From Agrobacterium sp. AGB01 (lineage in GTDB: Bacteria > Pseudomonadota > Alphaproteobacteria > Rhizobiales > Rhizobiaceae): a stretch of 64,000 nucleotides of DNA. The position numbers and the translations under genes are program-made. Positions within the stretch are counted from its first letter, which is position 1, and each line of letters begins with the position of its first letter. The notes below the pieces were generated by a model that did not search any database, was not told where the DNA came from, and saw nothing but the letters and a program-made list of their open reading frames with translations. The stretch is from positions 558,001 through 622,000 of the forward strand of contig NZ_JACVAB010000001.1 in NCBI RefSeq assembly GCF_014851585.1, in the 5' to 3' direction. This document shows, one piece after another, positions 8,437 to 16,326 of this stretch.

Positions 8437-8439
8437 TTG
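8412..8439 (+). terminator. Rho-independent terminator
   Basis: AAGGCAGC (8412-8419) and GCTGCCTT (8424-8431) form an 8-bp stem with a GTTA loop, followed by TCTTTTT. It acts rightward, so it ends the candidate sRNA and/or the pot operon; the leftward side has no T-tract. Confidence 0.85.
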
Positions 8440-8444
8440 GGTGA

Positions 8445-10124
8445 TTATTCAGACGGTCGCTGTTCTAGCGATCGTGAAACCAGTGCCACCGGAATAAGCC
8501 CTGCTGCAATGATGATGATGGCCGCAACAGATGCATCCTGTACCTTCGAGCGCGAGGCATCCTCATAGACAAGTGTTGCCAGCGTATTGAAGCTGAATGG
8601 GCGCAGCAGAATTGTCGCTGACAATTCTTTCAAAGACTCGATAAACACCAATAGCGATGCAGTCAGTGCTGCCGGTCGCATATTGGGAATGAGCACCGAA
8701 ACAAGAGTTTGTAGTTTTGTGCGACCCAGAGTTCGTGACGCCATATCCATATGTGGGGAAAGCTTCTGGAAGCCGGCATCCAGTGATCCTTCTGCCATGG
8801 TCATGAAACGCACTGTGCTTGCGTAGATGATCGCAAAGGCTGTTCCGCTCATCATCAGACCGGTTGAATAGCCAAATGTGCTGCGCATGAAAGCGTCGAC
8901 CTGATTGTCAAAGCCGGCAAGCGGAATAAGCACGCCAATCGCCAGAACAGTGCCGGGGATTCCGTAACCCAGCGACGCGACGCGGCCAGCTGTGCGCGTT
9001 ACAGGCGATGCATTGGCGCGGGCAGCGTAAGACAGCACGAAACCCATGACGAGCGTCAGGCATGCAGCGGTGCCTGAAACAGACAGGCTATGCCATAGCG
9101 CTTTCAGCAGCTTGGGAGACAGAAATCCGTCTAGCCTTTTGGCTGCATAGGTGCCAAGCACCAGAACGGGAATGGCAAAACCGATCAAAACCGGGATCGC
9201 ACAGGTGACGGTCGCCAGCCATTTCCTGGGACCAGTCAGCGGTCTTAGAAGGAACCGCTGCGCCATCATCGTGGTTTTCTGGGTGGAAAAGCGTTGACGT
9301 TTGCGCGCTGTTCTCTCCAACAAAATCAAGCAACCAACAATCAGCAATACCACCGCAGCAATCTGCGTGGCGCCAGCCAGGCTGCCACGGTTCAACCACG
9401 TCTCATAAATCGTGAAGGTGAGTGTCTGTACACCGAGATATTCGACAGCGCCGATATCATTGAGTGTTTCCATAAGCACCAGTGTCAGGCCGATCATGAT
9501 CGCCGGGCGCGCCATCGGCAATTGCACCTGCCAGAAAATCCGCCAGGATGAAGCCCCCATGGTACGGGCAGCTTCGGCCGCAAACCGCCCCTGCATGCTG
9601 AACGCGGAGCGGGCAGACAGATAGATGTAAGGGTAAAGCACTGAGCTGAGCACCAGCACCGCACCACCCAGCGAGCGAATGTCCGGAAACCAGTAATCCT
9701 TGATGCTGTGATAGCCGAACACTTCACGCACTGCCGTCTGCAATGGCCCGGTAAAATCGAAAAATTCGCCAAAGGCATAGGCCGCCAGATAGGCAGGGAT
9801 GGCGAGCGGCAGAACGAGCGCCAGAGACAGGATACGCCGCAGCGGAAATTCGAATGTCGTGACCAGCCAAGCGGTCAAGGCACCGAAGAAAGTTGCCAGT
9901 AAGCCGGTGCACAACAGCAGCAATACCGTCCTAACACCGGCGCGTGGCAACACATAGGCAAACAAATGCTCCCAGTTTCCAACACCACCGCTCATGGCAA
10001 TCCAGAAAACCGCAATGATGGGAACGGCGACCACAAGCGCCACGAGAATTGCAATGAGGCTCAACAGGTTGAAGCGCGTGCTTGGCCCGGAGACATGCTG
10101 GAGACTGGTATCGGCTGACTGCAA
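8445..10124 (-). CDS. Iron(III)-type ABC transporter permease (FbpB/SfuB-like, fused double permease)
   Basis: The 559-residue protein contains two BinddingProtein-dependent-type permease halves, each with about six spans and an EAA-like loop (FAAEAARTMGASSWRIFWQV in the first half, and a less conserved SRTLGRTKLQTLVSVLIP in the second). This tandem fusion is typical of FbpB/AfuB iron permeases and also of ThiP. The start is TTG 10124, preceded by GGAAGGAT; no in-frame ATG fits better. No binding protein or ATPase gene is adjacent, so its partners must be encoded elsewhere. Iron as substrate is by family resemblance. Confidence 0.85.
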   Translation of the reverse strand: MQSADTSLQHVSGPSTRFNLLSLIAILVALVVAVPIIAVFWIAMSGGVGNWEHLFAYVLPRAGVRTVLLLLCTGLLATFFGALTAWLVTTFEFPLRRILSLALVLPLAIPAYLAAYAFGEFFDFTGPLQTAVREVFGYHSIKDYWFPDIRSLGGAVLVLSSVLYPYIYLSARSAFSMQGRFAAEAARTMGASSWRIFWQVQLPMARPAIMIGLTLVLMETLNDIGAVEYLGVQTLTFTIYETWLNRGSLAGATQIAAVVLLIVGCLILLERTARKRQRFSTQKTTMMAQRFLLRPLTGPRKWLATVTCAIPVLIGFAIPVLVLGTYAAKRLDGFLSPKLLKALWHSLSVSGTAACLTLVMGFVLSYAARANASPVTRTAGRVASLGYGIPGTVLAIGVLIPLAGFDNQVDAFMRSTFGYSTGLMMSGTAFAIIYASTVRFMTMAEGSLDAGFQKLSPHMDMASRTLGRTKLQTLVSVLIPNMRPAALTASLLVFIESLKELSATILLRPFSFNTLATLVYEDASRSKVQDASVAAIIIIAAGLIPVALVSRSLEQRPSE

Positions 10125-10295
10125 TTGTCTGATCCTTCCACCGGCTGTCCGGCAGAAATCCGTTACTGCAAAAGAAGCCCGCTATTTACAGCATCGTTAC
10201 TCAAACAGGAACTGCTTTCATAAAGCATCATGTAAAAATCCCGCGGCAAAAGCACGCTGTCAAAAGCGGCCGCGGATTTGCGTGCGAATTAACGT

Positions 10296-10334
10296 AAAAA
10301 GGGCGTTGCATTCCTGTGACGGGATGCAACGCCC
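10296..10334 (-). terminator. Rho-independent terminator of the pdhS-like gene
   Basis: GGGCGTTGCAT (10301-10311) and ATGCAACGCCC (10324-10334) form an 11-bp stem; on the minus strand it is followed by TTTTTACG. It lies 17 bp past the kinase stop codon. Confidence 0.9.
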
Positions 10335-10351
10335 TCTCAAAAATCATTCGC

Positions 10352-13300
10352 TCAGGTAGCGAGAACGCGCTGCGAGGGAAAGTTGATTTCAACCAGCGTG
10401 CCTTCGTTGGGCGAAGAACTGATCGAAAAATTGGCCCGGTTCGCATCAACCATCGCCTTGGTCAGTGGCAGGCCGAGGCCGGTACCATCGCCACGAATGC
10501 GGTTGCTGGACGCCACCTGCCGGAAAGGTTTCATCGCCTGTTCCAGTTCCGAACGGCTCATGCCGATGCCGGTGTCGCGAATACGCAGGTTGACACTGCC
10601 ATTCGGCTCATAGGCGGTTGACACAACAATCTGTCCGCCAGCGGGTGTGAAGCGGATGGCGTTGGAAAGAATGTTGAGCACGATCTGCTTGATCGAACGA
10701 AGATCGGCGACAATGGCTGGAACAGACTGCGAAAGCGAGGTGCGGATGATGACACGCTGGTTGTTGGCCTGTGGCTGCACCAGCGATACCGCTTCAGAGA
10801 TCGTTTCGTTCAGTTCAACAGCCACGAAATCGAGATCCATCTGGCCGGCTTCGATTTTCGAGATATCGAGCAGATCATTGACGATATCCAGCACATGGCG
10901 TCCAGAACGGCCAATATCATTGGCATATTCGACATAACGCGGGTGTCCAATCGGCCCGAAACGCTCCGTTGCCATCATGTCGGCAAAACCGATAATGGCG
11001 TTAAGCGGCGTGCGAATTTCATGACTGACGCGGGCAAGAAAGTCGGTTTTGTGCGCGTTGGCGGTTTCCGCAACACGCTTGGCATTGCGCAATTCTTCCT
11101 CGGTACGTTTCCACTGGGTAATGTCGCGGATGACCGCGCAGAACCCTCTGGAAGACTTGAGCCGGCCGATGGTCATGAACAGCGGCAGGAAACCACCGCT
11201 TGCTTCGCGGCCGATAACGTCACGGCCGTCGTTCAGAACACTGGCGACACCATTGTTCGACAAACCCGACAAGTAATCGAGAACGGCCTTCTGGCTTTCA
11301 TGGGCAAACAGAACAACGAAGGGTTTGCCGCTGATCTCGCCATTGTCGTAATTGAACAACGCGCTGGCAGACCTGTTGAGGGAGCGGATGGTGCCTTCCT
11401 CGTCCAGAATGACGATGCCATCAGTTGCCGTTTCGAGGATCGAGTGCAGTTCATCGACTTCACCCTGCAATGTCTCGACCGCAAGGGTGTTTGCAGGAGC
11501 TTCGATCACCTCGGCCACTGCAGCGACAGGGGTTGGCTCTACGACCTTGTGGACCGGCACCAACGACAACATCAGTGCGGCGGCGCCATTCCAGCGAATG
11601 GACTGCAGGCGGGCATTGACAGGAATGAGATCATTTTCGGCACTTACGGCAACCATGCCGCCACTGCCTTCGCCGATATTCTCCAGATCCTGTCTTTGCA
11701 GCAGCGCGTCAATACCACCAACCGAAGCCAGTTCCTCAACAGAGCTGTAGCCAGTCAGACGCAGGAAGTCCTGGTTGGCGTGAATAAGGTCATCGCCTGT
11801 GTGGATGAGCAGCGCCAGCGGCAGCGCATCAACGGTTTCTTCCGTCAATGTACCGACCTCACGGGCAGGTGGCGCTTCGTGTTCCACCTCGGTGATCTCA
11901 GGTTCTACGTCGGCAACCTCAGGCGCTTCCAGTTCGTCAACCTCTGACGTGGCTGTGATTTCTTCTTCTGCCGGTGTCAGCTCGTCACTGAGTGAAACGG
12001 GCGCTTCAACAGCGACCTCTTCAGAAACGTCCGAGACATCAGCAACTGGGCTTTCCAGCGCAACCTCTTGTACCACGGGTGGCAAAGGCTCGGACACCTG
12101 CGCAGGTTCCAATTCATCCTTGGGCGTCAACTGACGTGCAATTTCACGGAATGCAGCCTGTTCGCCGGGGCTCAAGCCATCACGTCCACGGGAACGATGT
12201 TCTTCCAGCTGAATGATCTTGTCCGAGTAACGACGATTTGGGGTTTCGCTGATGCGAAGCACAGGAACTTCTTCGTGTGGCGGCTGCAAAGCAACAGGCT
12301 CTTCGTGCTCTGCTTCGCTGTGCTCCTCCGCGACGATAACCGGCTCGTCGGTCAGCTCGGTTTCAGGCTCATGGTCTTCGACCTCGGCGAATGGCGCCTC
12401 GTCTGCCTGTTGCTCTTCCTGCGGTAGAATAGTTTCGGCATCTGGCAGCGTCGTGCCGACCACGTCCAGCAAAGGAGCGATATCGGTTTCGGCAAGTGTC
12501 AGGCCGATAGCATGCGGGTCTTCAACGGCATCGGCCAGTCTCACGATGCCGAAACCACGGAAACCGTCAAACTCGCGGGTGCGCGTATAGGTCGGCAGGG
12601 CCGCAAGATCGATCGGCACAACAAGTGATGTGCCTTCGACCGGCCAGAAAATCGTTTTGCCAGACCATGTGTCACGTTTGCTGAGCAGTTCGGTGATCTT
12701 GCCGTCCTTGTCGAGGTTCAGCAGGCTCGAAACATCCGCAAAGGACATGCCCTCAACAGCGGCAGAACGTGGTCCGACGGCTTCGGCGAATTCGTGCGAG
12801 ATCGAGCTGAAGCAACCATTCGCATCGATTTTCCAGACAAACCGCGAAGCCCGGGCCGATGGATTGAATATGAATGTGCCCGGCGCCGCAGATGGTGCGT
12901 CGTCAGCGTGTTCAATCTGTTCAGCGACCGTTTCTGTTTCTACAACGGTTTCTACAGGTACGTCCGCGGCGGCAAGGGGCTCGATGTCGTCAAAAACTGG
13001 AAAGTCGAGGTCCTTGGAACGCTCATCATAATTTTCGGTAACAGAGAGCTGTACTTCTTCCTCTGCAACGTCGATGGTTTCCTCAGCCTCAGCCTCAGCC
13101 TCAGCCTCAGCCTCAGCCTCAGCCTCAGCCTCAGCCTCAGCCTCAGCCTCAGCCTCAGCCTCAGCCTCAGCCTCAGCCTCAGCCTCAGCCTCAGCCTCAG
13201 CCTGTTCAGGAGCTTCAACGTCAGCGAAGATTAGCGACGCCTGCGCATCAAGTGCTTCTGATGCATCAAACTCTTCGTCCTGCTGCGGCAGATCTTCAAT

Positions 13301-14107
13301 GCTGGCGATATCGTTGATCAGTGTCTCGAATTTGTTGTCAGCCGGTTCAATAACCTGTTCTGTCACCTCTACAGCTGTCACGGGCGCTGCCGGAGCGACA
13401 TCGTCTTGCTCGCTGCCGTCGAAAACCGGGTCGAGTGTCCCGATTGCGGTTTCCACCACAAACAGCAGGTTCATGATCGGTGCCTGGCTCAGCTGGCCGG
13501 TGGCGGCTGGCAAATAACCCTTGCCGGTCGGAATAGGGCGCTTAACCAGATGCCCGGCCTGATGCTGGGTCATTGTTGTCAGCGTTTTTACGGTATTAGG
13601 CGTGATGCCGAGATTGCGAAAATTATCCGACGCCGCAAGGATCAGCCCACTGTCATCCAACACCGCCAGATGAATGTCGGGATCGCTGAAACCCTCGATC
13701 ATGCGATTTGCACAGTCCTGCGCCGATGGCTGTTGCACATCAACGGGCGATGAAAAAAGAATGGCCTGGGTATTGTTATCGACCTCGATCAGTTCGACGA
13801 TTGCCTTGACCGGAAAGGTTCTGAAACCCGCGGCAATACGCGCGGTAAAAAACTGGGAATCGCCAACGGCCGATAGCTTGCTCGCCGCCATCGAAATCTG
13901 TCGGAAGGTGATATCCTGCGGCTTCGGGCCATGATCCACAAAATCATAGATCGAAGGCGTGCCAAACAGCGAGGCGCCGCGACCGTTTGCCCACAGGACA
14001 TGGCCGAGATCGACAGAAAACAACACCAAGGCTTCGCCCCGGCCGAAACGGTCACGCACACGCTCATGAACAGCTATATCTATGAAAGGATATTGAACGG
14101 CGGGCAT
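10352..14107 (-). CDS. pdhS: PdhS-like PAS-domain sensor histidine kinase (cell-cycle kinase family)
   Basis: The protein has 1251 residues from ATG 14107 (MPAVQYPFIDIAVHERVRD), a start matching the N-terminus I recall for Brucella PdhS; the frame is open to 14173. The order is: N-terminal sensory region; a long acidic, low-complexity middle including an Ala-Glu repeat at about residues 301-342; PAS-like segments near 756-800 and 889-1000; H-box SHEIRTPLNAIIGFAD with the phospho-acceptor His near 1026; then HATPase motifs NILSNAIRFTPAGG, DTGIGM and GDGTGLGL. No membrane span is seen, so it is a soluble kinase. In Brucella PdhS interacts with the DivK branch of the CtrA pathway. The acidic region makes this copy longer than the roughly 1035 residues I recall for Brucella. 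Confidence 0.9.
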   Translation of the reverse strand: MPAVQYPFIDIAVHERVRDRFGRGEALVLFSVDLGHVLWANGRGASLFGTPSIYDFVDHGPKPQDITFRQISMAASKLSAVGDSQFFTARIAAGFRTFPVKAIVELIEVDNNTQAILFSSPVDVQQPSAQDCANRMIEGFSDPDIHLAVLDDSGLILAASDNFRNLGITPNTVKTLTTMTQHQAGHLVKRPIPTGKGYLPAATGQLSQAPIMNLLFVVETAIGTLDPVFDGSEQDDVAPAAPVTAVEVTEQVIEPADNKFETLINDIASIEDLPQQDEEFDASEALDAQASLIFADVEAPEQAEAEAEAEAEAEAEAEAEAEAEAEAEAEAEAEAEAEAEAEETIDVAEEEVQLSVTENYDERSKDLDFPVFDDIEPLAAADVPVETVVETETVAEQIEHADDAPSAAPGTFIFNPSARASRFVWKIDANGCFSSISHEFAEAVGPRSAAVEGMSFADVSSLLNLDKDGKITELLSKRDTWSGKTIFWPVEGTSLVVPIDLAALPTYTRTREFDGFRGFGIVRLADAVEDPHAIGLTLAETDIAPLLDVVGTTLPDAETILPQEEQQADEAPFAEVEDHEPETELTDEPVIVAEEHSEAEHEEPVALQPPHEEVPVLRISETPNRRYSDKIIQLEEHRSRGRDGLSPGEQAAFREIARQLTPKDELEPAQVSEPLPPVVQEVALESPVADVSDVSEEVAVEAPVSLSDELTPAEEEITATSEVDELEAPEVADVEPEITEVEHEAPPAREVGTLTEETVDALPLALLIHTGDDLIHANQDFLRLTGYSSVEELASVGGIDALLQRQDLENIGEGSGGMVAVSAENDLIPVNARLQSIRWNGAAALMLSLVPVHKVVEPTPVAAVAEVIEAPANTLAVETLQGEVDELHSILETATDGIVILDEEGTIRSLNRSASALFNYDNGEISGKPFVVLFAHESQKAVLDYLSGLSNNGVASVLNDGRDVIGREASGGFLPLFMTIGRLKSSRGFCAVIRDITQWKRTEEELRNAKRVAETANAHKTDFLARVSHEIRTPLNAIIGFADMMATERFGPIGHPRYVEYANDIGRSGRHVLDIVNDLLDISKIEAGQMDLDFVAVELNETISEAVSLVQPQANNQRVIIRTSLSQSVPAIVADLRSIKQIVLNILSNAIRFTPAGGQIVVSTAYEPNGSVNLRIRDTGIGMSRSELEQAMKPFRQVASSNRIRGDGTGLGLPLTKAMVDANRANFSISSSPNEGTLVEINFPSQRVLAT
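13081..13203 (-). repeat. Hexanucleotide tandem repeat, 20.5 perfect copies, inside the pdhS-like gene
   Basis: The plus strand reads CCTCAG repeated 20 times without error from 13081 to 13200, plus a partial copy. On the coding strand this gives alternating Ala-Glu codons. Because the unit is six bases, copy-number change lengthens or shortens the protein by two residues without frameshift. Confidence 0.98.
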
Positions 14108-14418
14108 CTCGAAACCTATTCTGGTACTGCTGACCCCAGCATGTTTCTGTCGCTTTTCCTCATGAAAAGCCAAGCATTAATGCGTACAGGGCATGTTAAC
14201 AGAATATTAAATAACTTCCCAGCGCACGGCGGTCCATAATCACCAGCAGGGAATTGGCAAACAGAGTTAATTGCCAGAAGTTTGGTTGTTGGTGGGCCTG
14301 CGGTCAATGATCGGCATTTGCTATTCCACGTCTTTTTTTGTAAAAAGTTCAAAGGGTCTTGCAAAAATGGAAAACACCCCGTATGTGACCCCCATAGCGG
14401 CCTTGCGGCCGGTCGTGT
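14108..14418. other. Intergenic region between the pdhS-like gene and tRNA-His
   Basis: About 310 bp. It contains the CtrA-like box at 14195-14210 and the probable pdhS promoter. Apart from the sequence leading into the tRNA I see no gene; the minus-strand ORF that reads through the tRNA is a shadow. Confidence 0.6.
14195..14210 (-). promoter_or_regulatory. CtrA-like box upstream of the pdhS-like gene
   Basis: On the minus strand the sequence is TTAATATTCTGTTAAC, a perfect TTAA-N7-TTAAC. A -10-like CATTAAT follows about 15 bp downstream, which would place transcription start near 14170. That start supports translation from ATG 14107 rather than from 14173. Confidence 0.6.
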
Positions 14419-14495
14419 GCGGTTGTAGCTCAGTTGGTTAGAGCGCAGGTTTGTGGCACCTGAGGTCGGTGGTTCAACTCCACTCAACCGTACCA
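14419..14495 (+). tRNA. tRNA-His (anticodon GTG), CCA encoded
   Basis: The 77-base sequence folds as a cloverleaf: acceptor GCGGTTG with CAACCGT (G1-U72 wobble), D arm GCTC/GAGC, anticodon arm CAGGT-TTGTGGC-ACCTG, T arm GGTGG-TTCAACT-CCACT, discriminator A73 and encoded CCA. The base before position 1 is T, so G-1, the near-universal tRNA-His identity element, is not encoded at the usual place, and A73 replaces the usual bacterial C73. This is the form described for alphaproteobacteria, whose HisRS has adapted to it. Confidence 0.95.
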
Positions 14496-14871
14496 TTTTT
14501 CCACATAAATTCAGACAGTTGTAAGACGCCAGGGATGTAAAAAGCCCCGTTTGCCCTGTCTGCTATGGTTTCTCACCATGTGACCGCTTTCTGGAGTTTT
14601 CGCAAATTTGCGTCCGGTGCGCCCGGTTTGTGTGTTCAGATCGAAATCACCGGCTTTGAAACGCGACTTGTGGCGCACTACGCCTAAAGCAGCATATTGA
14701 TTCGCTTAAACGCGATTTTATCTCAACATTCTAACTGCATCTGTTTGTCGTTCAGGCAATCACTTTGGCGCGACTGAAAATGCGACAGATGAGGTCAAGC
14801 CGAAGCTTAATGTCGCAAAAAAGAACGTTCTGCACCCCACCGGTCGCGACGCTTCTGATTACGTCCAAATG
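14496..14871. other. Gene-free stretch after tRNA-His
   Basis: About 375 bp with no ORF bearing a ribosome site. I looked for a second copy of the tRNA 3' end as an integration scar and found none here or before the methyltransferase. Confidence 0.6.
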
Positions 14872-14908
14872 AAAAGCCTCCCGCATTCTGACGTACGGGA
14901 GGCTTTTT
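14872..14908 (-). terminator. Terminator of the methyltransferase gene (potentially bidirectional)
   Basis: AAAAGCCTCCCG (14872-14883) and CGGGAGGCTTTT (14896-14907) form a 12-bp stem with A/T flanks on both sides. It lies 43 bp after the minus-strand methyltransferase stop. Confidence 0.85.
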
Positions 14909-14950
14909 ATGTTTGAGATGAGGCGGCGATTTCGAGCAGCGCTGTCACGC

Positions 14951-15574
14951 TTATTTCTTCCAGAACAACATCAGATTGTTGGTCGTCTTGCCGCCGTAGC
15001 CGTCCATCACCTTGATATCGCTGACGAGCCGCAAACCTTCGCTGATAAAGGTGTTTTGGTAAAGATGCAGGTCTCTGTACTTGGCCACGTAACCGGACTG
15101 GTCTTCGAGAGACAGAGTATTGTGGTGAGACAGTGAGTCACCCATGATGATGAATGCGTTGTTGGACGCCAGATGGACCATTTTCTTGACGAGAGCATTA
15201 AATTTCTCATCGTCAATGATGCAGCTCGTTACGCCCATGCACAGGATGGTGTTGAACTTTTCCTGGTCTGGAGAAATTTCGTCCACCGTTGCACAGTGAA
15301 AGGTCATTTTGGGTTCGTGCGCGAAATTTTGTCTGGCAACATCCAGCAGGCCAGGCGAGATATCGTAGCCGACGATCTTCTCAGATTTCGGCAAAAACAT
15401 TGCGGTATATTCGCCGTTGCCGCATCCGATATCCAAAGTCGAATGTGCGGCTGGAATATGTGAAATAATAACCTCGAGAATCTTTTTCTTTTTCTCGTAA
15501 TATTCCGGTGCAGCCAGATGTGAATTGCTGGTGTTTTTCCAATAAATCTCGGATTTTTCCTGATGGGAAACCAT
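14951..15574 (-). CDS. Class I SAM-dependent methyltransferase, substrate unknown
   Basis: The 207-residue protein starts at ATG 15574 behind AAGGCGG. Motif I is clear (TLDIGCGNGEYTAMF), followed by the acidic residue of strand 2 (IVGYDISPGLLDVAR) and the CATVDEIS and FNTILCMGVTS strands, the normal order of a Methyltransf_11/25-type fold. There is no DNA- or rRNA-specific motif. The gene stands alone between tRNA-His and the nrd riboswitch, with its own terminator. Its coding sequence is more AT-rich than its neighbours and uses AAA-rich runs (KKKK), suggesting later acquisition beside the tRNA. The substrate cannot be inferred. Confidence 0.8.
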   Translation of the reverse strand: MVSHQEKSEIYWKNTSNSHLAAPEYYEKKKKILEVIISHIPAAHSTLDIGCGNGEYTAMFLPKSEKIVGYDISPGLLDVARQNFAHEPKMTFHCATVDEISPDQEKFNTILCMGVTSCIIDDEKFNALVKKMVHLASNNAFIIMGDSLSHHNTLSLEDQSGYVAKYRDLHLYQNTFISEGLRLVSDIKVMDGYGGKTTNNLMLFWKK

Positions 15575-15838
15575 GACGTCCGCCTTTTAAATTATGCGAA
15601 ATTTCAATTTCGAATCACGTGCTTAGCACTGTTGGCAGGCAGCATCCCAATATTGCGGTGATTTTCAAGTGAAGTTACCTTGTCGCACGCTTTTTACAGG
15701 ATATCTCGGTCGTGAGGCTGGGTCGGTGCGGCATGGGGGAAAGGCCCGCAATGCAGGCCGACAAACGTTCCGTCACACGCTCTCCATCAAACGAATGCAT
15801 TCTGTTGTGAGGAAAGCAGTTTTCGGGCTTGTGGTTGA
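15575..15838. other. Intergenic region between the methyltransferase and the nrd promoter
   Basis: No gene is seen. A perfect 7-bp inverted repeat, CGAAATT-TC-AATTTCG (15597-15612), lies 23 bp upstream of the methyltransferase start, where an operator could sit. Otherwise I see nothing specific. Confidence 0.45.
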
Positions 15839-15866
15839 TTGACGAATCGCGCGCAATAACTACTAT
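15839..15866 (+). promoter_or_regulatory. Predicted sigma-70-like promoter of the nrd operon
   Basis: TTGACG (15839-15844) and TACTAT (15861-15866) are separated by 16 bp. Initiation would fall a few bases before the riboswitch. The -10 is embedded in an odd palindrome, CTAC-TATAT-GTAG, which is not a canonical 16-bp NrdR box. Confidence 0.45.
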
Positions 15867-15874
15867 ATGTAGCG

Positions 15875-16070
15875 TTCTAGGTTCTTCCGGTCGCAAGACA
15901 TGGAAGCTAAGATGGGAATATGGTGAGCCAGCGTAGTCAGGCGATGCCATAGCTGCCCCCGCAACTGTAAGCGGATAGCGTCTACTTAATTCCGTCACTG
16001 AAGCATGTGTGCTTTGGGAAGACTGGGTATGATGCCGTGACCCGCGAGCCAGGAGACCTGCCTCGAACAA
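15875..16070 (+). promoter_or_regulatory. Cobalamin (B12) riboswitch upstream of nrdHIEF
   Basis: The conserved core appears in order: GGGAATATGGTGAGCCAG-like segment at 15914-15931, GCCCCCGCAACTGTAAGCGG around 15955-15974, TGAAGCATGTGTGC, and the B12 box GCCAGGAGACCTGCC at 16048-16062. By the known logic of such elements, adenosylcobalamin would repress this B12-independent ribonucleotide reductase when a B12-dependent enzyme can operate. Downstream, AGCTTGGCA (about 16118) can pair with TGCCAAAGCT (about 16147) before nrdH, a possible part of the expression platform. The boundaries are approximate. Confidence 0.92.
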
Positions 16071-16326
16071 GACAATCCACGGGCGGGGTGTCCGAAGGGT
16101 GCGTGTTATCCCAGGCATAGCTTGGCATGCGCACATTTGACCCCTGCCAAAGCTTCGGGGTGAAAGCATGCTGTATGAAATATGTGTTCCGTTCGTCATG
16201 ATGCGCGCGCGGTATTTAATCTGATGTGATTTCAGAACCCCGAGAATTTTAAGAACCAACGGTTTTGTCGCCAAGACGTAACCGAATGCATCCGCTTGCC
16301 CATTTTATCGATCAACGAGGAACGTC

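Noticed and set aside
10895..11947. A 350-codon plus-strand frame inside the pdhS-like gene
   Set aside because: Antisense shadow. The histidine-kinase motifs are on the minus strand.
12794..13517. Plus-strand frames with Ser-Leu or Ser-Ala repeats over the hexanucleotide array
   Set aside because: The array has no stop codon in any frame, so all frames are open there; only the minus-strand Ala-Glu frame belongs to a gene.
14419..14950. Possible integrated element at tRNA-His
   Set aside because: No integrase, no repeated tRNA 3' end and no phage genes; only a single methyltransferase follows.
15858..15873. Possible NrdR box near the nrd promoter
   Set aside because: The palindrome CTAC-TATAT-GTAG has an odd centre and does not match the 16-bp NrdR consensus.
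15675..16274. A 199-codon minus-strand frame across the cobalamin riboswitch
   Set aside because: It reads through a clear RNA element and has no protein motif.
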